A stretch of DNA of 22,104 nucleotides from JAFIEN01 sp051859505 (GTDB lineage: Bacteria > Pseudomonadota > Alphaproteobacteria > Rhodobacterales > Rhodobacteraceae), in contig JBHYFN010000059.1 of assembly GCA_051859505.1 (NCBI GenBank), positions 1-22,104 on the forward strand. The letters are read 5' to 3'. Shown here in pieces: positions 15,266 to 22,104 of the stretch (positions are counted from its first letter, which is position 1; each line of letters opens with the position of its first letter). Under the pieces are notes generated by a model. That model worked only from the letters and a program-made list of their open reading frames with translations, was not told the origin of the DNA and made no database searches. The position numbers were made by a program, and so were the translations under genes.

Positions 15266-16272
15266 ACGTCTGCCCCGAGGCCCCGCAGGGTGGCGGCAAG
15301 TGCGGCGTCGACCGACACGCCCTCTGCCATGTGCCGCACGCGGTTGGCATAACGGCGGTCGCCGGGGATGCGCACGCCGGGTTGCGCCGCCATCTCCGAC
15401 AGCAGATCCTCGATCCTCTCGGCAAGGCCCGACGCGCCCAGCCCACCGGCCCGGATCGCGATGATCGTCTGGCCAAGGCGTGGCGGACCGCCCGCATCGT
15501 CGCCCAGCGACGAGGCCTGATGCGAGAAATGCGCCCCGGTCAGGCCTGCTGCCAGCACCTCGACCATGAGGGCCAAAGCCGCGCCCTTGTGCCCGCCGGC
15601 GGGTGCGATCGACCCGGCCATGCCCGCTGCGGGGTCGGTCGTGGGATTGCCCGTCGTGTCAAGCGCCCAATGTGCGGGGATCGCCTCGCCCCGCGCGGCC
15701 GCATTGGCCAGATTGACGAAGGCGGTGGCCGAGGAGGAGCTGTCAAGGATCAGCGGCGCGCCGCGGCGCGGGGCTGCCATAGACCAGGGGTTGGTGCCGA
15801 AGAACGGCACCCGCCCGCCCCATGGCGCCATCGTCGCCGAGGCATTGGCGAACATCAGCGCGACGAGCCCCCGTTCGGCCAGCCGTGCAGTGAACCAGCC
15901 CAGCACGCCGCAGGCATAGGCATTGGCAATCCCCATTGCGGCGATGCCCTGCCCAAGGGTGGCCGCCACCAGCGCCTCTTCTCCCGCGACATAGGCCGGA
16001 TGGGCAAAGCCGTCGCCTGCATCGACGGCGATCAGCGCGGGCGCGGGCGTTGTGACGCGCGGCACCGCATCGCCCGCGATCTTGCCGACCTTCAGATGCC
16101 CGCAGTACCATGGCAGATAGCCCAGCCCGATGCCCCGTGTCCCTTCGGCCTCGGCCTCGCGGATCGACAGGGCCACGGGCCCGGCCTGCAGCGGGCTTGC
16201 GCCGCTGGCCAGAAGGCAGGCGCGGGCGACCTCCTCCACCCGGTCGAGCGTCAGGATCAGGGCATGGGACAT
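15262..16272 (-). CDS. Ldh-family (malate/L-lactate/ureidoglycolate-type) oxidoreductase
   Basis: A 336-residue NAD(P)-dependent 2-hydroxy/2-oxo acid oxidoreductase of the Ldh_2 family (relatives: YlbC/AllD, DpkA, ComC). Typical segments are IAAMGIANAYACGVLGWFTA, GLVALMFANASATMAPWGGR with FFGTNPWSMAAPR, LILDSSSSATAFVNLANAAA and the GGHKGAALALMVEVLAAGLT block before the C-terminus. The family's catalytic His normally lies in an SHG-type motif before the first LP; here the aligned segment reads EGTRGIGLGYLPWY, placing Ile where the His would be. GAGGAGAGG precedes the ATG at 16272. It lies 14 bases after the enolase-like gene and overlaps the PhnD-like gene by 4 bases. It probably interconverts a hydroxy acid and an oxo acid in the same pathway as the dehydratase. 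Confidence 0.88.
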   Translation of the reverse strand: MSHALILTLDRVEEVARACLLASGASPLQAGPVALSIREAEAEGTRGIGLGYLPWYCGHLKVGKIAGDAVPRVTTPAPALIAVDAGDGFAHPAYVAGEEALVAATLGQGIAAMGIANAYACGVLGWFTARLAERGLVALMFANASATMAPWGGRVPFFGTNPWSMAAPRRGAPLILDSSSSATAFVNLANAAARGEAIPAHWALDTTGNPTTDPAAGMAGSIAPAGGHKGAALALMVEVLAAGLTGAHFSHQASSLGDDAGGPPRLGQTIIAIRAGGLGASGLAERIEDLLSEMAAQPGVRIPGDRRYANRVRHMAEGVSVDAALAATLRGLGADV

Positions 16273-16286
16273 CGGGACACCTCTCC

Positions 16287-17468
16287 TCAGACCTTGCGAA
16301 ACCGGCTGCCGTAGGAAGAGCCGCGCGGCGCGCTGGCGCCGGCCGGGAAGGGCCCTTCCGACAGGTAGCGTTCATGACAGCGCCTGAGCGCGACGGGATC
16401 GAGAGTCACGCCAAGGCCGGGGCCGTCAGGCAGGGTCACGCCACCGTCTCGCGGCACGAAGGGACCGCCTTCGACAACATCGTCGCCATACCAGCGTAGC
16501 AGCGTCTGGCTGGCCCCGTTTACGGGCTCAAGCGCTGCGGTCAGTTGCAGGCAGGCGGCCGTCGCGATCCCGGTCTCGCCGGAATGGAAGCGGAATCCCA
16601 CGCCCATGGCGGCGCAGGCGGCGACAAAGTCCATCGTGCCCCGGATGCCGCCCAATTCGTTGATATTCGTGACGATCGCATCGGGGCAGCCCAGCCGCGC
16701 GGCCCTGGGCAGATCGACGATATGGCTGGAGAAGGAAACCGGGAAATGGGCACGGAGGGCGGCCATCTCCTCATGGGTTTCGCAAGGCTCCTCGAACCAT
16801 GTCACGCCATGCGGCAGAAGCCGGGCCAGCGCCTCACGCGCCGTGGGCAGGGTCCAGACGCCGTTGGCGTCAAGCTGCAGGGGCCGGTCGCCGATGGCGG
16901 CGCGGACTTCGGCCACCATGCGCACCTCTTCTGCAAGAGCGACAGTGCCGACCTTGCCCTCAAAGACCGTGGCGCCATGATCCTCGATCATCCGGGCGCA
17001 ATAGCGGGCGATGTCGGCGGGGCTGGCTTCGCCCGGCTCTTCCGGCCCAGGCAGGCGGTAGCTGAAATACTCGGTCAGCGGGATGAAGCGCCGCACCGCG
17101 CCGCCCAACAGGCGATGGAGGGGCACGCCTTCTGTCCTGGCGCGTGCGTCCCACATCGACATCTCGATCCCGGCAAAGACGCGGCGCCGGCCCAGCACGT
17201 TGTCCCAGGGGGTGTAGCTCATCGAGGGGGCACAGGCGGCCCGCGCGCTCTGCAACTCGCGCAGGTCATGGCCGACCAGCCGCGCCCCCATCGCCACCAC
17301 ATCCGCCGCACGGTCGCCATCGGCGCATTCGCCCAGCCCCGTCACGCCGTCTTCGGTGGTGAGTTCGATCACCGTCTTGGTCAGCGACCCGGTCGAGCCA
17401 TAGCTGAACCTGTAAGGCGCGCGCAGCGGGATATTCACGGGCGTGGCCGTGATCTTGCGGATCTTCAT
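16287..17468 (-). CDS. Enolase-superfamily enzyme, glucarate dehydratase/mandelate racemase-like
   Basis: A 393-residue member of the enolase superfamily; such enzymes abstract the proton alpha to a carboxylate and then dehydrate or racemise an acid sugar. The N-terminal capping domain is MKIRKITATPVNIPLRAPYR onward; the barrel shows Lys172 in VFEGKVG, metal ligands Asp200 (LQLDANG) and Glu226 (WFEEPCE), and a possible third ligand around FSSHIVD. GIRGTMDFVAACAAMGVGF and FHSGETGIATAA (His295) resemble glucarate dehydratases. Their dyad Asp before the GG appears here as Asn268 (VTNINELGGI). The ATG at 17468 follows AAGGAT; the longer frame upstream to 17852 is a shadow of the binding-protein gene. 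It lies between the binding-protein and oxidoreductase genes, which suggests acid-sugar or hydroxy-acid breakdown. Confidence 0.88.
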   Translation of the reverse strand: MKIRKITATPVNIPLRAPYRFSYGSTGSLTKTVIELTTEDGVTGLGECADGDRAADVVAMGARLVGHDLRELQSARAACAPSMSYTPWDNVLGRRRVFAGIEMSMWDARARTEGVPLHRLLGGAVRRFIPLTEYFSYRLPGPEEPGEASPADIARYCARMIEDHGATVFEGKVGTVALAEEVRMVAEVRAAIGDRPLQLDANGVWTLPTAREALARLLPHGVTWFEEPCETHEEMAALRAHFPVSFSSHIVDLPRAARLGCPDAIVTNINELGGIRGTMDFVAACAAMGVGFRFHSGETGIATAACLQLTAALEPVNGASQTLLRWYGDDVVEGGPFVPRDGGVTLPDGPGLGVTLDPVALRRCHERYLSEGPFPAGASAPRGSSYGSRFRKV

Positions 17469-17485
17469 GCGCCAATCCTTTTGCG

Positions 17486-17537
17486 CGGGGGCATTTCGCA
17501 GAGCGTCGGGGAAGTGCCCCCGCCGTAAAGCGGCGGG
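17486..17537 (-). promoter_or_regulatory. Two overlapping stem-loops after the family 5 binding-protein gene
   Basis: In the 80-base gap after the binding-protein stop there are two inverted repeats. One has 7-bp arms, CCCGCCG and CGGCGGG, with a 5-base loop (17519-17537). The other has 12-bp arms matching at 11 positions, CGGGGGCATTTC (17486-17497) and GAAGTGCCCCCG (17511-17522). They share bases 17519-17522, so they exclude each other. No U-run follows. A message-stabilising or attenuating role is inferred from their place after a binding-protein gene, as at 2127-2156. Confidence 0.6.
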
Positions 17538-17548
17538 AGCTTGTGCGA

Positions 17549-19189
17549 TCAGCGGTCGAGCCAGACCGCCTCGAGATGCATTTCCCGCAGCGGGTGGCGC
17601 TGGTAGCCTTTCACTGCCTCGACCCGGTGCATGATCAGGTCGTTCCAGTAGGGCTGGATGATGACGCCGCTGTCCTGCAGCATCTTCTGCATTTCGGCCA
17701 TCAGCGGGCGCCGAAGATCGGGGTCGAAGATCCCCAGTGCCTCTTCCAGCCTGGCATCGAATTCGGGATTGGAATGGCCGCTTTCGTTCCAGGCCTCGCC
17801 GCTGCGATAGGCCAGCGCGTAGACCTGCACCCCCAGGGGCCGCCCGCCCCACGAAGTGGTCGAGAACGGGTAGTTCGTCCAGTCGTTCCAGAAGGTATTG
17901 CCGGGCAGCACGGTGCGGCGCACCTTGAACCCCGCATCGCGCATCTGCGCGGCGACCACATCGGTGGCGACCGCCATCGTGCCATCGTCGATCGAGATCA
18001 GCTCGAATTCGGTGTCCAGATGCCCGGCCTCTTCCATCAGGGCGCGGGCGGCTTCCGGGTCGGCCGGGGGGCGGGGCACATGGGCATATTCGGGATGGAC
18101 GGGGGCCACGTGATGGTTGTCGGCCGCCGTCCCCAGCCCGGCGACCCCAAGCTCGAGCACGATCTCGTTGTCCACGGCCAGCTGCACCGCGTTGCGCACC
18201 CGCTGATCGGTAAAGGGTTCGGCCTGGGTGTTCATCCGCGAGACGATCGTCGTCGCCGTCAGGGCCACTTCGCGCACCAGACCGATGATCTCATGCGCCT
18301 CGACAAAGACGGCGCTGGTTTCGTCGTTCATGTCGATCTCGCCTGCGTCGAAGGCCGAGACAAAGACCGACTCGTCCGTGCCGAGGTCGATGAAATCGAC
18401 CCGGTCAAGCAGCGCCTCGCCGCCCCACCAGCTGCCGTTCTCGCGCCGCCTGAGCACGGCGCGGCGTCCGATCTCGAAGGTTTCCAGTTCGAATGCGCCG
18501 GTGCCGATGGGCATATCGGCCAGATTGCCCCCATCGGGAAAGTCGGGATGGACGCAAAGCGCAGGATAATCGCCGAAGCTGGGGATCAGGGTGATGTCGG
18601 GCCTGCGCAGGTTCAGCTGGACGGTGAAATCGTCGATGCGCTCGATGGCATCCTCGGCCGCCTTCGGCTCGTCCCTGTCGCGCAGCGCGATCATGCGGGC
18701 CGCCATGGCATTGCCTTCGATCGTGGCATCGGCCATGCGGCGAATGTTGAAGATCACATCATCGGCGGTGAAGGCGTCGCCGTTGGTCCAGGTTACCCCC
18801 TGCCGCACGCGCAGCACATAGGTCATCGCATCCTCGGACACATCCCAGGATTCCAGAAGCGAGGGCGTGAAGCTGCCGTCAGGCTGCCACCGGACAAGCG
18901 GTTCGCAGAATTGCCGCGCGACATTGGCCTGCTGCGGCCAGTCGTAGATCCGCGGGTCGTTGATGTCGAGCACCTGCTGGCCGATCCGCAGAGTGCCGCC
19001 GCGTTTGGCCTCCTGCGCCATGGCGGGGGTGGGCGCCACCATCCCCAGCATCCCGTAAGAGGTGGCGCTGGCCACTCCGAAAACGCTCGACAGGGCAAGG
19101 AATTCGCGCCGGTCGAGGCGTCCCGCGCGGGTATCCCGCGCCATCCGCGAAAGAAGTTTTCTGCGCTTGGTCGTTAGTCGCTGGGCCAT
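17549..19189 (-). CDS. ABC transporter substrate-binding protein, family 5, Tat-exported
   Basis: A 546-residue periplasmic binding protein of the family 5 (DppA/OppA/NikA) type, which binds peptides, nickel complexes, opines or sugar-like acids. The N-terminus contains a twin-arginine motif RREFL at residues 27-31, then a hydrophobic segment and probable cleavage after APTPAMA (residue 58), so it should be exported folded. The mature protein shows the family's hallmarks: RGGTLRIGQQVLDINDPRIY, ANVARQFCEPLVRWQPDGSF, SWDVSEDAMTYVLRVRQGVT with WTNGDAFTADDVIFNIRRM, and ends near IIQPYWNDLIMHRVEAV. The ATG at 19189 follows GGGAGTGG. It heads the operon, divergent from the LysR gene, and its ligand is probably the substrate of the downstream enolase-like enzyme. 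No cognate permeases or ATPases lie in the window. Confidence 0.92.
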   Translation of the reverse strand: MAQRLTTKRRKLLSRMARDTRAGRLDRREFLALSSVFGVASATSYGMLGMVAPTPAMAQEAKRGGTLRIGQQVLDINDPRIYDWPQQANVARQFCEPLVRWQPDGSFTPSLLESWDVSEDAMTYVLRVRQGVTWTNGDAFTADDVIFNIRRMADATIEGNAMAARMIALRDRDEPKAAEDAIERIDDFTVQLNLRRPDITLIPSFGDYPALCVHPDFPDGGNLADMPIGTGAFELETFEIGRRAVLRRRENGSWWGGEALLDRVDFIDLGTDESVFVSAFDAGEIDMNDETSAVFVEAHEIIGLVREVALTATTIVSRMNTQAEPFTDQRVRNAVQLAVDNEIVLELGVAGLGTAADNHHVAPVHPEYAHVPRPPADPEAARALMEEAGHLDTEFELISIDDGTMAVATDVVAAQMRDAGFKVRRTVLPGNTFWNDWTNYPFSTTSWGGRPLGVQVYALAYRSGEAWNESGHSNPEFDARLEEALGIFDPDLRRPLMAEMQKMLQDSGVIIQPYWNDLIMHRVEAVKGYQRHPLREMHLEAVWLDR

Positions 19190-19290
19190 TTGACCACTCC
19201 CGTTGGACTGTTGGGTTGAAGGCTTCCTTGCTGCGCCCGTCTTGCGCGGGTCGATGCCGACAGTCTGCCCGGCAGGGCGCCAAAGCCGAA

Positions 19291-19329
19291 TTGACAAGTT
19301 GACCGCTCCGCTTTTACTCTGGGTAAAAG
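19291..19329 (+). promoter_or_regulatory. Candidate lysR promoter with LysR-type dyad (T-N11-A)
   Basis: The 148-bp divergent gap holds TTGACA (19291-19296), a perfect -35 word, with TTTACT (19313-19318) as a possible -10 at 16 bases. Overlapping the -10 is a perfect inverted repeat, CTTTTAC, five bases, GTAAAAG (19311-19329), that fits the T-N11-A form of LysR-family binding sites and ends 8 bases before the lysR start. Autoregulation and control of the divergent operon are inferred. Confidence 0.55.
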
Positions 19330-19337
19330 AGGACAGG

Positions 19338-20237
19338 ATGCGCCACGCCCCTTCGATGACCGGATTGCGCGTGCTCGAGGCGGTGGCGCGGACCGGTTCC
19401 CTGTCGGCTGCTGCGCGTGAGCTTTGTGTCACCCCCGCCGCCGTGAGCCACCGCCTTCGCGCGCTCGAACGTGACAGCGGTCAGGCACTTGTCATGCGGA
19501 TCGACCGCCGCTTTCAACCGACCGAGGCCGGGCGCGAGATCATCGAGGCGCTTGGCGATGCCTTTGACCGGATCCGCAGGGCCGATGCGCTGATCCGGCC
19601 GGACCAACCCGAGACGCTGCGGATCGCCGCGTCCTATTCCTTTGCGGTTCTCTGGCTGATCCCGCGGATCGGGGGTTTTCAGGCGCGCCACCCCGAAGCC
19701 GAGCTGTTCATACACCCCACCCACAGGCCTCTGTCGGACGGGCCCGCCGATGTGAGGATCCTGCATTCCGCGCGCGCGCCCGATGAAACGGGCTGGACCT
19801 GTCTGTTCGAGGATCGCTGCGCGGCGATGGCACGGGCGGACCATCCCCTGTTCCGCGCAGGGCCGGTGGATCTGGCAAGATTGCCGCAGTCCTCGATCAT
19901 CCACATCAGCCACGAGAACGGCCCTGACTGGGGCGAATTCAGCTGGGAGAAATGGGCTCGGGCCAAGGGTCTGCCGCCCTTGAGCCGGCGCAAGTCCTCG
20001 TCGGTGTCAGCAGAACATCTTGCCGTTGACCTGATCCTGTCGGGGGACGGCCTCGGCCTTGTCAGCGTCGTCAACGCCTCGCTCATGCTGGCGGATGGTC
20101 GGTTGAAGGCGTTGGCGGGCAGTGAATGCCAGACGGGCTGCGGTTACTGGATCGGCTCGGAGGCGGCGACAGGGCGCAGCAGCAAGATTGCGGGTGCTTT
20201 CGGACGATGGATCTCGCAAGAGCTTTGCGCAGTGTGA
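19338..20237 (+). CDS. LysR-family transcriptional regulator (GcvA-like)
   Basis: A 299-residue regulator of normal length. The winged helix-turn-helix lies at about residues 8-65: MTGLRVLEAVARTGSLSAAA, then ELCVTPAAVSHRLRALERDS, with the FQPTEAGREI wing typical of the family. The effector domain follows (ETLRIAASYSFAVLWLIPRI, then FQARHPEAELFIHPTHR), resembling the GcvA subgroup. GAGGAC precedes the ATG at 19338; the open frame reaches 19203, but that extension runs through the promoter. It is divergent from the family 5 binding-protein operon and most likely activates it in response to the imported acid or a pathway intermediate. Its C-terminus has a Cys-rich ECQTGCGYWIG segment, which might be ligand-related but is unproven. 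Confidence 0.92.
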   Translation: MRHAPSMTGLRVLEAVARTGSLSAAARELCVTPAAVSHRLRALERDSGQALVMRIDRRFQPTEAGREIIEALGDAFDRIRRADALIRPDQPETLRIAASYSFAVLWLIPRIGGFQARHPEAELFIHPTHRPLSDGPADVRILHSARAPDETGWTCLFEDRCAAMARADHPLFRAGPVDLARLPQSSIIHISHENGPDWGEFSWEKWARAKGLPPLSRRKSSSVSAEHLAVDLILSGDGLGLVSVVNASLMLADGRLKALAGSECQTGCGYWIGSEAATGRSSKIAGAFGRWISQELCAV

Positions 20238-20253
20238 TCGCAACCGGATGCCA

Positions 20254-20291
20254 CTGGCCCGCACTGGCCCGGCTCTGGCCCGGCCCTGGCC
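20254..20291. repeat. Short tandem repeat, CTGGCC(CG), about 4 copies
   Basis: CTGGCCCG occurs at 20254, 20264 and 20275, with a partial CTGGCC copy at 20286, spaced 10, 11 and 11 bases, close to one helical turn. It fills most of the 67-base gap between the convergent lysR gene and the GntR remnant. It may simply be replication slippage; a binding array is possible. Confidence 0.6.
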
Positions 20292-20304
20292 TTTCCGTAT
20301 CAGC

Positions 20305-20530
20305 CTATCCGAGTGCCGCCCTGAGATTGGATTCGCCGTAGGCAATCAGGGCCATCATTGCATCGGCCGCCGCCTTCTCGTCATGAGCCCGGACATGCTC
20401 GACAATGCGGGCGTGTTCGTCGCACAGCTCCATCATCGCGGCGCGCGTCGGATTCGCCCCGCGACGGCTGATCGAGAAGGCGTCGAGAAGAGCGGATTCC
20501 ATCGCTTCGAACAGATAGGTCAGCACCGGC
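20305..20530 (-). pseudogene. GntR-family (FCD domain) regulator, C-terminal remnant
   Basis: About 75 codons remain of a FadR-type GntR regulator. The segment VLTYLFEAMESALLDAFSIS, then EHARIVEHVRAHDEKAAADA, matches the last helices of the FCD ligand domain, including the His-containing helix that binds metal or ligand in the family. The whole N-terminal DNA-binding domain and most of the FCD domain are missing: coding similarity stops where a sequence resembling an insertion-sequence end begins at about 20528. The natural stop TAG is at 20305. GTG is the only visible start (20532) and is probably accidental. It is a dead fragment created by insertion or deletion. Confidence 0.75.
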
Positions 20531-20550
20531 ACTGTTGCACAAATCGGGTA
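20528..20550. mobile_element. Possible IS5-family (IS903-like) terminal sequence
   Basis: GGCACTGTTGCACAAATCGG at 20528-20547 resembles the terminal inverted repeats of IS903-type IS5 elements (GGCTTTGTTG..AAATC). It begins exactly where the GntR remnant loses its protein similarity. No IS5 transposase and no matching inverted copy are in the window, so the rest was lost or overwritten by the adjacent IS256-type element. Recognised from memory of the family consensus only. Confidence 0.45.
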
Positions 20551-20633
20551 ACGGACAGGTCTCCCCTTTCCCCGGACAGACTTATCTCACGGCTTCTGTT
20601 ATGGGGATGCCGAGCGCAACGAGAGGACCACCG

Positions 20634-21829
20634 ATGACCACCGACGTGATGAACTTCCGCGACCTCGTGGAGAAGGCCCCCGATGCGACCTGCTGCGCGA
20701 GATGATCGGCTTTGCCGCCGAACGGCTGATGGAGCTGGAGGTCGGCGCCGTGACGGGCGCGGCCTATGGTGAGAAAGATCCCGCGCGACGGGCGCAACGC
20801 AATGGTTACCGCGACCGGGATTGGGAGACGCGCGCCGGGACCGTCGAGCTGCGCATCCCCAAGCTCAGGAAAGGCAGCTACTTTCCGGGCTTCCTCGAGC
20901 CCCGACGGATGGCCGAGAAGGCGCTGACCGCCGTCATCCAGGAGGCCTATGTTCAAGGCATCTCCACCCGTTCGGTCGACGATCTGGTCAAGGCCATGGG
21001 CATTTCCGGGATCAGCAAGAGCCAGGTGTCGCGCCTCTGCGAAGAGATCGATGGCAAGGTGAAGGCGTTCCTGAACCGGCCCCTGGAAGGCGATTGGCCG
21101 TACCTCTGGATCGACGCCACCTACCTCAAGGTCCGAAGCGGCGGACGGATCGTGTCGGTCGCCGTCATCATCGCCATCGGGGTGAACACGGACGGGCGGC
21201 GCGAGGTTCTGGGTCTGGAGATCGGCACATCCGAGGCCGAGCCGATCTTGACGGAGTTCCTCCGCAAGCTGACGCGGCGCGGCCTTCGGGGCGTGAAGCT
21301 GGTCATCAGCGACGCCCACGAAGGCATCAAGGCCGCCGTTTCGAAAGTTCTCAGCGCCACCTGGCAACGCAGCCGCGTCCACTTCCAGCGCAACGCCCTT
21401 GCCCATGCCGGAAAGAGCGGACGCAGGGTCGTCTCGGCCTTCATCGCCACCGCCTTCGCCCAGGACACCGCCGAGGCCGCCAGCACCCAGTGGCGTGCCG
21501 TTGCCGATCAGATCCGACCCAAGGTGCCGAAGCTCGCCACCCTGATGGACAACGCTGAACAGGATGTGCTGGCCTACATGTCCTTCCCGGAGGAACACCG
21601 GGCCAAGCTGCATTCGACGAGTGTCGAGCGGCTGAACGGCGAGATCAAGCGCCGCACCGACGTCGTCGGAATATTCCTGAACGACGACGCCATCGTCCGC
21701 CTCGTCGGCGCGCTGCTCCTGGAGCAGAACGATGAATGGGCCGTCCAGCGCGCCCGATACATGACGCTGGAAACCATCGCGCCGATGGGCGATGATCCGG
21801 TCATCAGCCTGCCCGCAGCGGCATCCTGA
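20634..21829 (+). pseudogene. IS256-family (Mutator-type) transposase, frameshifted near the N-terminus
   Basis: A DDE transposase of the IS256 family, of the type common in alphaproteobacteria. The original ATG (20634) follows GAGAGGA and encodes 23 residues, MTTDVMNFRDLVEKAPDA, before a premature TGA. In the next frame LLREMIGFAAERL continues normally to the end (375 residues from an ATG at 20702). One G appears missing near 20687. The TGA and the internal ATG overlap as ATGA, so a shortened protein might still be made by re-initiation. Counting from 20702, the catalytic residues are Asp138 (LWIDATYLK), Asp204 (VISDAHEGI) and Glu314 (NGEIKRR). Next to the Glu, the usual STNPIERLNG reads STSVERLNG, one residue short. 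The element is probably inactive or weak. Its terminal inverted repeats could not be identified. Confidence 0.85.
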
Positions 21830-22104
21830 TCAAGCAGTCCCGCGCCGAGCATCACGGTGACGATCAGCGCCAGCTACACCACTCCACGGGACAGCACCCG
21901 TCGCACGCCTTCGCCGCAACCGTCATCTTCTGGCGATGACGCGAGAACGAGTCCTGACCCCAGGGCACCAGAAGCGTCAACCAAACTAAGCCAAGAATCC
22001 AATCTTGACCGGGAGATGGGGGTCGAGCCAAGGAAAGCCTGAAAAACCTGCGGTTTCCGGTATGATCTGGTAGGCTGCGGCGACGCTTGGGAGGAGCCCC
22101 ACCG
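21830..22104. other. Right flank of the IS256-type element, no gene recognised
   Basis: The first 60-80 bases after the transposase stop are probably the element's 3' end, but no convincing inverted partner is visible before the transposase, so the boundary is not fixed. Open frames here give no known domain. The 16-base word at 21911-21926 matches 7036-7051. Nothing else is supported. Confidence 0.45.

Noticed and set aside
17543..19177. 544-codon plus-strand open frame opposite the family 5 binding protein
   Set aside because: Shadow of the real minus-strand gene; the protein is rich in His/Asp/Gly/Arg with no recognisable fold.
20554..20580. CGGACAG direct repeats before the transposase as target-site or terminal repeats of the IS256 element
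   Set aside because: The two copies lie on the same side of the element and no partner is found in inverted orientation beyond the transposase, so they do not define its ends.
1..22104. CRISPR array, tRNA/rRNA genes, toxin-antitoxin or phage-defence genes
   Set aside because: No regularly spaced repeats, no cloverleaf or rRNA motifs, and no recognised defence families seen on either strand.

Overview
The window is GC-rich with strong codon bias, and its gene families (sugar ABC operons, GlxA regulator, Ldh-family oxidoreductase, IS256 transposase of alphaproteobacterial type) suggest an alphaproteobacterium, probably a Rhodobacterales member such as a Paracoccus or Rhodobacter relative. This is inferred from sequence style; there is no rRNA or tRNA gene to fix taxonomy.

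Left region (1-6999): a carbohydrate locus. A LacI-family regulator (5977-6999, +) is divergent from a minus-strand operon: cytoplasmic GH78 alpha-L-rhamnosidase-like hydrolase, family 1 sugar-binding protein, MalF-type permease, MalG-type permease, and a MalK/UgpC-type ATPase cut by the window edge. The logical reading is import of a rhamnose-containing oligosaccharide or glycoside, cleavage inside the cell, and induction through LacI at a CpG-centred operator in the 130-bp divergent promoter. The first permease gene is split by a single-base frameshift, so the importer may be broken or the base call wrong.

Middle region (7000-14359): mixed accessory genes. A GlxA/AraC-type regulator (-) is divergent from a three-gene plus-strand run: SAM methyltransferase, covalent-flavin (berberine-bridge-like) oxidase and a PNPOx-fold flavoprotein. 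A DMT/EamA transporter (-) and a second SAM methyltransferase (+, phosphoethanolamine-methyltransferase-like) follow, separated by three gene-poor stretches of about 430-500 bp.

Right region (14498-20237): a second catabolic operon on the minus strand, controlled by a divergent LysR regulator: Tat-exported family 5 substrate-binding protein, enolase-superfamily (glucarate-dehydratase-like) enzyme, Ldh-family NAD(P)-dependent oxidoreductase, and a PhnD-like binding protein with no signal peptide, translationally coupled to the oxidoreductase. Permeases and ATPases for the transporter are not in the window. The enolase-like and Ldh-like enzymes both appear to lack a usual catalytic residue, making this the most unusual gene set here.

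Right end (20238-22104): mobile DNA. A GntR/FCD regulator survives only as its C-terminal quarter, cut where an IS903-like terminal sequence begins; next to it lies an IS256-family transposase with its own single-base frameshift. No CRISPR array, tRNA, rRNA or recognisable defence system was found.
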